Shown: positions 1 to 8,842 of the stretch, piece after piece | Layout of the letters: the number at the start of each line of letters is the position of its first letter | How positions within the stretch are numbered: the first letter of the stretch is position 1 | Assembly: GCA_000310025.1 (NCBI GenBank) | Contig: FN649727.1 | Location: 1,137,056-1,164,338, forward strand | Source of the DNA: Ectocarpus siliculosus | Taxonomy: Eukaryota > Sar > Phaeophyceae > Ectocarpales > Ectocarpaceae | DNA: 27,283 nt | Reading direction: 5' to 3' | The notes under the pieces: model-generated | The model's input: the letters and a program-made list of their open reading frames with translations, nothing else | What the model was told of the DNA's origin: nothing | The model's database searches: none | Translations under genes and position numbers: made by a program

Positions 1-1724
1 CCTCATCCGAGAAGTACTCCCCCCCGTGCGCGCGTCTAGAAGCAAACTCAGGCCCCTCAGTTTCGCCGTCGGCCGCGGTGTCCGAGTCTAACCTATCGCT
101 GGCCATCTCGTCCGCGCCCAGCCTGTGCTCCCACGGCGCCAGCCGCACGGGGGACGCCGAGTCCGGAGCGGCATCGGCGGCAGCGGTGATAGAGGACGGC
201 GACATCGGTTCTTGGTCTTCTTCTTCTTCCTCATCGTCATCGCTGCCGCCGCCGCGGTGTTGTCGCGGAGAAGGGTCCGACGAGGATCCCTGGCTCCAGA
301 AACCATCGCCTTCGTCGTCATCATCGCTACTGCTGCTGCTGCTGCTGCTGCCTTCCGTGTCCTCGTCGCCGCAACCGTCGTCACTAGAAGAAGAGCGGCC
401 TGCTGCTGTAGCACCGCCGCGGCCGCCGGCGCTCAGCAGCACCATGACGTCGTCCGACATCTCCGAGAGGATCACCTCCGCCAGCGCCGCCGCCGGTGCC
501 GGCCGCGTGTCTGCTCCGTTGCCGCGCTGCCCGGCCGGCCGCGGTACTCCGATTCCGCCGCCGCCGCTTCGGCGTTCTTCTTCTCCTCCGCTTGTGGAGC
601 CTCGAGAGGCGGGCCCTCCCGCCGCCGCCGCTACCGCCGCCGCCGCTGCCACCGCCGCCGCTGCTTCCGTCGCTCCGGCCTTCGCCGCCGCGGCCACTGC
701 CTCCTCCCGCTCCCACTGCGCCCGCTCCGACTCCTGCTTCCGCTTGGTCCGCTCCTCATTGAGCTCTCGAACCGCGCTTGTGTGGTCTTTCCTTGCCGTG
801 GTGAGCTGGTGGTCCTTGAAGGTAAGCTTGCTCTGCAGCGCCTTCGCTTGCCTCTCTACCCGGTGCGAAGCTTCGACCTCGATCATCTAATGGGGGGAAG
901 GGGAGCAATAATGTAAACGCATTTCGTAGTCGTGAGACCATTTGACCTCGCATATGCCATGCCGGGTTTTTCGCAGGCTACAAAAGGATGTGCGTGTGTG
1001 TGACAACAAGCGTGGTAACAATTGAGATGGCTGCGTACCCGTGCTGCCTTGATCCAAGGCGCCGCCGGGGCTCCCGTGATTGGGTTAGGCGTTGCAGGTG
1101 TGCTTCATGTGGGGGCATGAACAGCACACAGCACATCGTTCTCGTCCATCACCACGAAGCGATTTCTCAGGCGCCTTGATAACAAATAGCAGTGACGAAT
1201 GCGTGTGTATGCATAACATAGTCCAACACCCGCGCCGCGACTCGCTTCCCCGCACCAACGTGATGGCACGTGTCTGGAAGGCCTTTTCGCACACCTGCAT
1301 CGCCGCCTCCAGGTCGAAGTTGTTCTCCTCCAGCTCCCGCACCCGCGCCAGCGCCTCCGCGTTCTTCGCCTCCGCTTCCGCCAGCCGCGCTCGGAGCGCC
1401 GCCACTCCGTCGGGCGCAGCAGCAGCAGCAGCACTCCCGCCGCTAGGAGCAACGGAAGCAGCAGTGAGAGCGGCAGAGGAAGAAGCAGCCGGTGGTCTCA
1501 CCGCTGACGGAGAAGGCTGTGATTGGTTCGGAGGAAGAGATGTGGACGTACCTCCGGCGTTTGTAGAAGCGGAAGCAGCTGTAGTTGAAAAAGGAGCGGC
1601 TGTGCTGCTATTGTTGTTGGCTCCCTGCCGCACGCTAGGCTCTTGCTGCCTGGTCGACCTAGCCGCAGGCGCTGCCGCCGCCATTCCATTGTTGTCTGGA
1701 CGGCGTGGCGTCTGCGATGACCCT

Positions 1725-1769
<45 letters not shown>

Positions 1770-1970
1770 GGGAGTTGTTGGCTTGCCCTATGTTGCTGGT
1801 GTTGGTGCTGGTGACCGCCGTTGCCTGACTGCCTCTCCTGGCTGCGCCCTTGCCCTGGCGCCGCCTCACCTCGCGCCCGTACTGCGTTTGCTTGCCGTCC
1901 CGGTTGACTTCCCGACCCACCTCTGCCGCCGGCCGCAGGCCCGTTGCCAGTGCTAGTCCCACGCGTGTGT

Positions 1971-2008
<38 letters not shown>

Positions 2009-2320
2009 CTGCTGCTGCTGCTGCCGTTGCTGCTGCTGCCATTGCTGCTGCCATTGCTGCTGCTGTTGGTGCCTACCCCCCGTCTGCGGGCCGCTAGTAC
2101 CCTGCTGTGCTCGATTGTGCCGAGCGTTGCTGCTGCCGTGAGCGTTGCTTGCGCCCTGTTGTCCGGTGTTTTGTCGGTATCCGTTGCTGCCGTTATTGCT
2201 GCTACTGCTCCTGTTCACCTGGTGGTCGGTGTTTCCTCCTCCTGTTCCTCCTCCTCCTCCTGCTGCCGCCGCACCAGAGTTCGTGGTTTGCATCGTTTGC
2301 ATTCGACCACCACCCGATCT

Positions 2321-2358
<38 letters not shown>

Positions 2359-3372
2359 CCGAAACGTTGCCAAGGCCAGACGCTCCGGTGGCAGGAAGTG
2401 CTTCTCGGGAAACGGCTTGGAACTGCCGGTCAGCGGAAGAAGCGCAAGGGTCGTGTTGAGTCGGTGGTTGTACGGTAGCCTCCAAGCGGTGGAGTAAGAT
2501 TGGTGCCCTACTACATACCGACTGATGCTATTCGCTGCCTTTTGTCATGGGGTTGCTTGTCTTGATGGTCCACCAACCTCGGACAGAAGCAGGCGCAGGC
2601 AGGAATGTGCTGGCCTTGTAGATAGCTTCTACGGCCCTTACTCACTTGCAACGGTCCTTGTTCGGCCGCTTTCAAAATTGACCTTCCTAGAATACAATCA
2701 TTTCGCCCATTGAACAGATTCATAGAGCTTCTACACACCAAGATGACGAGCGGTTTGCCGGGAAAGGCCGCAGAGTACAGCCGTACCGTCTTCTCATCCC
2801 TCACATCAAGACACCGTCTATTCTAAAACCGTATCCTCGCACCCTCACCCCTCACGTTCAGACACCTGCTATTCCAAAGGGCACCGGTTCTGCCGCCTAC
2901 CTGGAGCTGCCCCGCTCTTGGACCGATGCGCACGCCTCCGCTTCCGCTGCCTCCGCCGGCTCCCCGGCGGGCAGCAATGTGATCATGATTCTGCAAAGAG
3001 GATGCAAAAAGAGTTTTGCGGCCCACCGTTTCAGCTTCGGGCTGGGATATTCGCGCTGGACTTGGTTTGATTCATGGCGTGCAGCCTGCGCTCGGCTGCT
3101 TGGTTTTGAACATGCAATTGTGCCAACCGTTGTTGGTTGCCGTTAACCCCCATGGCCGTGCCTGCGGCTTGACTTGTTCCACCTCGAATACCACTTATAC
3201 TTGAGCATAGACCACAACCCGTTTGAAGCCTTACGTTGTGCCTAGGATTGCTGGTAACAACGACTCCAGCCCCCCCGGCGCCTGGAGCGGCTCTGGAAAG
3301 CGGTAGTGGCGAGGCCTTTCTCTTGGATGAGCTCTTGTTGTAGGCACCACCCCCGCCGCCGCGCTCGTTCAT
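1..3372 (-). CDS. Q-rich coiled-coil protein, family not recognised (partial, multi-exon)
   Basis: Four exons are proposed on the minus strand: 3372-3235, 2990-2901, about 2521-1256, and 886 to beyond base 1. All joins are phase 0. The first ATG is at 3372. Exon 2 is flanked by a pyrimidine-rich CAG acceptor and CAG|GTAGGC. The last intron ends in a clear polypyrimidine-TTAG acceptor at 887. Exon 3 carries several glutamine runs of up to about 13, coded almost only by CAG, with W/Q-rich stretches such as WQQQWQQQQ. These are followed by a heptad-like segment (LRARLAEAEAKNAEALARV) that runs across the intron into MIEVEASHRVERQAKAL in exon 4. Exon 4 then becomes Ala/Gly/Ser-rich and ends in Ser and Asp/Glu tracts that are still open at the window edge. 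At least 790 residues are visible. I recognise no catalytic domain. The coiled coil and Q-rich region suggest an oligomerising or scaffold protein, which is inference. Exons 3-4 are well supported; exons 1-2 and the start of exon 3, which has a weak acceptor, are tentative. Confidence 0.55.
1730..1768. repeat. CTG/CAG microsatellite coding a polyglutamine tract
   Basis: A pure run of about 13 CTG triplets on the plus strand. It reads as CAG on the minus strand and encodes a polyglutamine run in the third exon of the left-edge gene. Confidence 0.9.
1968..2068. repeat. Interrupted CTG/CAG tract coding Q/W-rich segment
   Basis: A long CTG array with CCA and CCG interruptions. On the minus strand it encodes glutamine runs broken by single tryptophan and arginine residues (WQQQ, RQQQQQW). 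The regular placement of W within the Q tracts suggests the array expanded in units larger than a triplet. Confidence 0.85.
2321..2357. repeat. CTG/CAG microsatellite coding a polyglutamine tract
   Basis: A pure CTG run of about 12 units in the third exon of the left-edge minus-strand gene. It encodes the N-terminal-most glutamine tract, just after the GLGNVSG segment. Confidence 0.9.
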
Positions 3373-5333
3373 AAGCTCACTTTCCAGACAAACCCTTCTG
3401 CTATGAGTCTTGAGGTAGAGCGTCAAGTAGCCCCTCGGGCTTCCCGAGCTCTATAACTGATGGTAGACACACTGATACATAGATCTTCCTTGCTTTTCAC
3501 AAGCAAGGCAACGGAGAAGCCTGTGCTGCCGGCTGCGCAGTGCGCGGAAACAGCAGCTGACAGCTCGCACGAGACGACACCCAGGGGGGGAGGCGCGGTG
3601 CGGCGAAATTGAAGTATGATATCGCGGTGCCCCCCGGAAAAGTAACTTCTGCGAGAGACTATTTCAGTATTGCATTGTGGTAGGGTTGATGAAGGCCCTT
3701 CACAGATCAACGCCGATCGGGGGGGGGGCTATTGTTTATGTCAAGGGAGGAAGTATGGCCACAGAGATTGCTGTTCTTCAGCGTGCGGTGTTTGAGAAAA
3801 AACTACAAATAATGCGGAGTTCTGAACTTCATACATCCGCTGTATCGACGGAACGGGACCAGATTCCAGATTTCCACACTGAAAGCAGATCCAGTGGCGG
3901 ACGGTATATCAGCTTCCGATTATGGCATCGCGTGCGGTGATTGCTAATGCGCACTACACATGAGGCGGAAGTCCGTGTGCTGAGTAAGCGGTCTTACGAC
4001 CAACAAACGGAAAATAAGGCCACGAAAGAAAGCAGTTTCCGCAATCGTAAGTGGGCCTCGGCCATGGCATTTAGTTGGGGATCAGAGACTGACGAAGACA
4101 TGCTTTGTGGTGTGAAGATAAGCGTATCTCGTCGGGACCGTCTGACAAGCACGAGAAAACTAAGCAGTGTCCATAGTGTTGTTAAGCTGAAATATGATGG
4201 ATCACGTGTTTGACTTTTTCTCACGTTCATGTTCGACGCACGTTCACCTGCTTGCTTCGCCATCCCTACTGGTCTGGTGGAGGTGGCGGTGCCGCTGCGT
4301 GCTAGTAGCGCGGATCCTCCGAGTGCAGCGAAAATGTTGGGTTTTGGACGCGATCGCACACCAATACATTGACGGCTTCGATTGGGGGCACGCCCCCCAC
4401 ACGTAAACATCCACAGCCCGTATCTGCGGCAGGTTCAAAGCCCAAACCAACACAATAATTTCACTTTTAACTCCACCGAAACATGCACGATGCCGTCCCT
4501 CACGGACCATTCTCTTCTCCGGCTAGCAGCAGCAACAACGTGTAGGAATGAAAGCACCAACCGTTGCGCGGCTACCGAGACAGAAGAAGGTGTTGACGCT
4601 ATGGTAGGCGGCAGAAAAAAACTCGTGCAGTGCCTCTGTATCACTTCCGACCGTTGTTGGTTGCACCGCTTCAATACACATCTGGGGCCTACGTTGCATT
4701 CTTCCTTTTCCCACCTACTGCTGTACGCCTAAACGACCATCACCCAACACGAACTTGACCGGACGGCAAAGCGGAACACCGAGGCCAATCAGAAATCAGC
4801 GGCGCCAGTGATGGCCATAGGAAGACTGCGAGCCACACGATGCCTCTCTAGGTATGTATCACGCAACAGCAGTTCTTCCCTCGCAACACCTTGACAACGA
4901 AGCCCTCGGACTCATCGTTAGTTGACACGAGCGGCTGGTCTTCTACGTAAAGAAAGCGCCCTGCACAGGGAGCATCACCATGACGACCGACGCCTTCCTT
5001 TGAAAAAACGAAAATGAAAAAAAAAAGAAGCTGCTGCAACCCAGGGTAAGGGTACAGGCAATCGACAACGAAGACAACTCCTCATGATTGGTGCAAGAAC
5101 TTGATTGTCCAGGAGGGCGGGTTATTTCATCTCGCAGAACTCATTCCACAAGCAGGACGTAGCCCCACAACCATTGCAACCAAACCAAGCAAAATAAATC
5201 CCGTCTGAGGGGTCCCTGGAGCTCATCCTACCGACGTGTTGACTCGAGTTGTTGTATGTCGAAACTAGCATTTTCCCTAACCCCGGGGCAGTGGCGATTG
5301 GGTCTGTACATATTCTGAATCTGGTTCTGGTTC
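3373..5333. other. Intergenic stretch, no gene recognised
   Basis: About 2 kb between the proposed first exon of the Q-rich gene and the ELOF1 stop codon. It should hold the promoter and 5' UTR of the Q-rich gene and the 3' UTR of ELOF1. Short open frames exist on both strands, but none has recognisable protein features, good splice context or repeats. A further 5' exon of the Q-rich gene could lie here. Confidence 0.5.
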
Positions 5334-8205
5334 TTAGCCCTCCGCTATCTCTTGGTCGTCGATGAACTGCTCGTCATCTTTGTGCTCCTCCGCAGCCGCG
5401 TCGACCGCGTTAACCGCCTCGCATTCGTCGATCCAGTCTGTGTACACGTCTATCGGCTCCGTCAAGTCTGAATCGGGACCACGAGTGACAATCGAGGGGT
5501 AGGGGAAAGGAAGTGTGGGGCAAAGGGTGCTCGCTCTCTGCTGTAAATTGCCTTGGAGAACGAAGCACAGCAGTAGGTTGCAAATGTTGCACATCCTGTA
5601 CAACTACAACTAATGACTAAATAAGTTTGTTGTTTGCCCGACAACTACCGGCTAGTTGTTCGTAAATGACTAGATACGCACGAGTCTGGAAGGCTAGTCG
5701 TCTGTATGCGACTAGTTACGCACGATCCCGGAAGAGTAGTCGTCTGCAGGCGACTAGTTGCGTTTGCTCCTGGAACAGTAGTCGTATGCAGGCGACTAGT
5801 TACGCACGAGTCTGGAAGGTTAGTCGTCTGCAGGTGACTAGTTGACGGGCAGGTGTCAATGTAGAACAATTACAATTCGTTAGTCGCCCGGGTACTTGTC
5901 AACAACAGACCCGTGTCAACAACAGATTAATTCAGGCTAGGGGCCGTTGTTGGCTGAGACGAGCTGACGCACTCACACACATCAAAACACACACACACAC
6001 ATAATAAACCACCACACCCTGTACAACTACAACTAATAACAAAGTTAGTTGTTTGCCAGACAACTACAGGCTAGTTGTTCGTAAATGACTAGTTACGCAC
6101 GAGTCTGGAAGGTTAGTCGTCTGCAGGCCACTAATTACGCACGATCCCGGAAGAGTAGTCGTCTGCAGGCGACTAGTTGCGTACAATCCTCGAAGAATAG
6201 TTGTCCTGCAAACAACTACCAACTAACGTAGTTGTACAGAGTGTGAAATGTTGCCATCACTGACGGGCGCGCGTGTGTTGAAATAGTAACCGTATGCAGA
6301 TGCTGTTGTTTCGAAGCGAAACCTGTCAAAAGCAACACTTAGGTGGTAAGTGGTGTGTCTGGCTCCGCTTTGGAACGTATGCACACGACAGCGGTGTGTG
6401 GCTGGGGCTAATTCAACTGGTGCAAGTGCGGTAGACACCGCTGCCACTCACAGTTGATTGTCATTTCGTAGTTCACGTCGCACATCCGGCACAGTAGCCG
6501 CGCCGTCTTTTCCTTCTTGTTCCTGCCCATCCGCCACCATCGGATGATCGCCACCGCAGCGGTCGCCAGAGCACACGGGAGCAGCACAACAGCAACACCA
6601 ACCAGGGACAAAAAAAGAGCAAGAAACAAATTATAGGATTAGCTGGGGTTCCAGTATCGCCCATGAATTCATCAGCAACACCTAGCACCAATCAGCCGAA
6701 TGGTGCTCCGAGGGTTGCCATGAAGGTGTTCCCGCGTAGTTTTTTGTGCTAGCAGTGATCGGTCAAAGCTTCGGCCGCGGTGGAAACAATGTCATACCGC
6801 CTCTGCGCTCACAGGAGCGTCTTGTCTTGGCCAACCAAACGTGTGGCATCGCACACCTCCACCACAATGTGATATGGACAGCAGTAGTTGGTTTCGGAAT
6901 GTGTGCGCCAACATGACATGTTTGCATGCAGCTGTTCGGTGAGCGCGTGCTCAGCTGGCTCGCTTGCCTACGCATGCATACGACGTGCGTTGTAACGTGA
7001 AGCACGCCATAACAGCAAGGACTCTACTCCGTATAGGGCGGCACCCCATAAAGTGGGTGCGATGTCTGTCTGTACAATGTATTCATCTAATCTGTTTTGG
7101 GCGCCAGTCTAAGATCATGCGGTGCGTATGAAGCACCAGCCGGGGTCGCACACGAGTAATGAAACAACAACTGTTGCTTATTTCTTATTTCCCCGCCATT
7201 TGCTGCTGCCTGTGGTGCTTGCCTTTCCATGTTTTACAACGCGAGAAGGTTTCAGCTATTCAGCAAGCAGCTCCTTCCCCTCTCCCGGTGCACTACTCGC
7301 GACTATTTAGTGAAGCAGTAGCGCTCCACCTCAGATTGCGATTTTCTAGGTTCAAACCCGCACCCTCGAGACTCTGCAACCATGGCCGCCACCGCCTGTG
7401 AAGAAAAACATTGATCGGTTCGTCCACTTGTTCTTGGTGAGGTTCGTCGAGGCGCCGGCCGGCACAGGCGCCTCGATCTGGCACACTACGCCGCGCCCAG
7501 GCACCACACAATATCCGCCCCCGGTATACACCACGTGCACCACTGAAAAAAGAAGCTGGTGCCCCCAGTGGCCAGATTGTGGTCATGCATTAGGCACGTA
7601 GACACCTGCTTTGTAGCTCAAGACCAAAATGGAATTAAAAAATAATAGCCACGGATTCGTAATCCCCACCCCAAAATTACCTTAACCTGAAAATTTCAGA
7701 TCGATCTGACCACTTTTGAAAAGCGGGGATTTTTCGGGACCATCCCCGGGGTTTTGCGTTTTTCGAATTCCCTGGGTAAAAAATAGTATAGCAACATCGC
7801 GACGTGCCGGTCTGCTGATCGCCTGCTGAGACATGAATGTACCTTGTAGGCGACATGACAGGAGATACCACACGCCACCCCCTGGACCGATTTTCAAAGC
7901 TCGATTACTCCACGACGAAGAGGATGCCGAAATCAAATGATGCGTTTTCGGAATGTTTTCGACGAGACGGTTCCGACGCCGGTATTTTCGGCACCGTCGC
8001 TGCTTTTCCTGCCGAGTAGTTTGAGCTTTGAAAATGCGTCCAGGGGGTGACACGATACGCAACCAATAACCAACGGCATGTAGTCTACTCACATGGTGCA
8101 CTCCACCACCTTGTCGTGGTTGCAGAAGGGGCACTTGAACACCTTGTCGAGCGTGGTATTCTTCTTCACCACGATCTTCTTCGTGCTCTTCTTTCGCCGC
8201 CCCAT
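5334..8205 (-). CDS. ELOF1: Transcription elongation factor 1 homolog (ELOF1/Elf1)
   Basis: Small zinc-ribbon factor that travels with elongating RNA polymerase II in the nucleus and, in yeast and human, also acts in transcription-coupled repair. Three exons: 8205-8093, 6522-6452 and 5467-5334, ending in TAA. Both donors are GTGAGT, both acceptors are CAG, and the phases (2, then 1) join cleanly into 105 residues; the human protein has 83. The N-terminus is the family's basic tail (MGRRKKSTKK). Four zinc ligands are present as CPFC (C25, C28) and CRMC (C49, C52). The family signature follows: YLTEPIDVYTDWIDECE at residues 62-78. The C-terminal 27 residues are an acidic tail (EEHKDDEQFIDD), as in several fungal and plant homologs. 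The start is fixed by the conserved MGRRK and by A at -3 and G at +4. Introns are 1570 and 984 bp and both carry mobile-element-like repeats. The gene is head to head with PHB1. Confidence 0.96.
5694..5850. repeat. Tandem 42 bp hairpin repeat, cluster 1
   Basis: About four head-to-tail copies of a 42 bp unit. Each contains the palindrome TAGTCG, an 8-base loop (TCTGCAGG in most copies), then CGACTA, followed by a spacer like GTTACGCACGAGTCTGGAAG. Every unit can fold into a short stem-loop. The unit is a multiple of three, so the array translates into a 14-residue periodic peptide, but this is a by-product of the repeat. Confidence 0.85.
5981..6001. repeat. AC dinucleotide microsatellite
   Basis: A short run of alternating A and C between the two hairpin clusters, within ELOF1 intron 2. 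Confidence 0.8.
6044..6217. repeat. Tandem hairpin repeat, cluster 2
   Basis: Second cluster of the same hairpin units. It is bracketed by related stem-loops of the form TAGTTGT-N7-ACAACTA near each end (around 6046-6066 and 6198-6218). The entry sequence, including GGCTAGTTGTTCGTAAATGA, matches the start of cluster 1, showing that the two clusters are copies of one parental element. Confidence 0.8.
7876..8049. mobile_element. MITE-like element with 35 bp inverted ends, in ELOF1 intron 1
   Basis: The left end (7876-7910) begins CACCCCCTGGAC and continues with ATTTTCAAAGCTC. The right end (8014-8049), reverse-complemented, begins with the same 12 bases and the same second block, with differences only in two short gaps. 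The enclosed sequence of about 100 bp has no coding potential. ACACG occurs at 7870-7874 and 8050-8054, one base off the left end, and may be a 5 bp target-site duplication. It lies 43 bp inside the donor of ELOF1 intron 1. Confidence 0.6.
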
Positions 8206-8842
8206 GTTGTGAAGGGGCTACCCAGTACCGCTGCGTTGGCTGCTCTGCTGTACAGCAGTAGTAGTCGGTCTCTGGTCAACGTCAACAACGGCCAACAGCA
8301 AAGAGAACAAACACAAAAGTGGGCAAAAAAACACACCGCACTTTAATGAGAGCCGAGACGTGGCCTGAATCGAAAAACTAGCGAGGAAACACCAGAGGAG
8401 CCTCAAGCTTAGCCACGCCACTAGCTAAAACAGGTCCTCCGTGTACTCACATGGATAGTTGCGTAGTGTTGTCTGATCATATGTGATGGTAAGGATGATA
8501 AAGACACGGAGGGGGGGAAATAAACTGGAGTATTGTTGTATGCCCGCATTGATTTTACGGAGCCCCCCAGCTAGCCAGCAGGCTGGTGTGTGTGCTCCAC
8601 GACACGCACAACAGCAACAAGGAGAGGTGTGAGCGTCCGGCGTAGCATTTCGTAAGAGTGCCCAGCTAGTGCGAACGAGTCGTTGATTCCGAATCCCTTG
8701 TTCTGGGAGGTGCTTGTAAGCACTCGTCTTTGAGCGGAGAAGTCGAAACCTGCGGTAGCCGAGCGCCTCAGAGCTCTCAGACCCAGGCAGCCTTCGGAAG
8801 CGCGAGAGAGGCAGGCACAGGAGAGCCAAGGGAGAGGGAAGC
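8206..8842. promoter_or_regulatory. Shared ELOF1/PHB1 divergent promoter region
   Basis: 637 bp separate the ELOF1 ATG (minus) from the PHB1 ATG (plus), and no other convincing gene lies between. Both promoters and 5' UTRs must therefore lie here unless a start site lies further off. The PHB1 side ends in a purine-rich leader (GGAGAGGGAAGC before ATGG). No TATA box or known operator was identified. A GTGAGT at 8446-8451 on the minus strand could be the donor of a 5' UTR intron of ELOF1, but this is uncertain. Confidence 0.5.

Larger units (their letters stand above)
5590..6245. mobile_element. Non-autonomous DNA transposon (MITE-like) with hairpin array, in ELOF1 intron 2
   Basis: The left end (5590-5607) is CACATCCTGTACAACTAC. 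The right end (6228-6245), reverse-complemented, is CACACTCTGTACAACTAC, so 16 of 18 bases match. The element is flanked on both sides by the identical 8-mer AAATGTTG (5582-5589 and 6246-6253), a target-site duplication. A second left-end copy sits inside at 6013-6030 (17 of 18 against the right end), so the element is a partial tandem duplication of a 233 bp unit. It has no transposase frame. An 8 bp duplication is known for hAT and some other cut-and-paste superfamilies; assigning it to hAT is inference. It lies wholly within ELOF1 intron 2 and leaves the splice sites intact. Confidence 0.85.

Noticed and set aside
78-916. Plus-strand open frames of 260-270 codons rich in Ser, Ala and Arg
   Set aside because: They are antisense to the coiled-coil and acidic exon of the minus-strand gene, which has a good acceptor at 887 and sensible heptads. 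The plus frames are mirror images of GC-rich triplet tracts.
1092-2497. Plus-strand frames with polyleucine, polycysteine or polyalanine
   Set aside because: These are other-frame readings of the CTG repeats that encode glutamine on the minus strand.
5645-5869. Minus-strand frame with a 14-residue periodic peptide
   Set aside because: It is the translation of the 42 bp transposon repeat inside an ELOF1 intron. The periodicity follows from the repeat length being divisible by three.
5694-6217. Possible CRISPR array (regular palindromic repeats)
   Set aside because: The units are head to tail with no unique spacers, and they sit inside an intron of a eukaryotic gene with transposon ends.
7300-7372. 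tRNA-like segment with a GGTTCAAACCC B-box-like motif
   Set aside because: No consistent acceptor or anticodon stem could be paired. At most a tRNA-derived remnant. A similar AGTTCGAATCTC at 16300-16311 also lacks the other arms.
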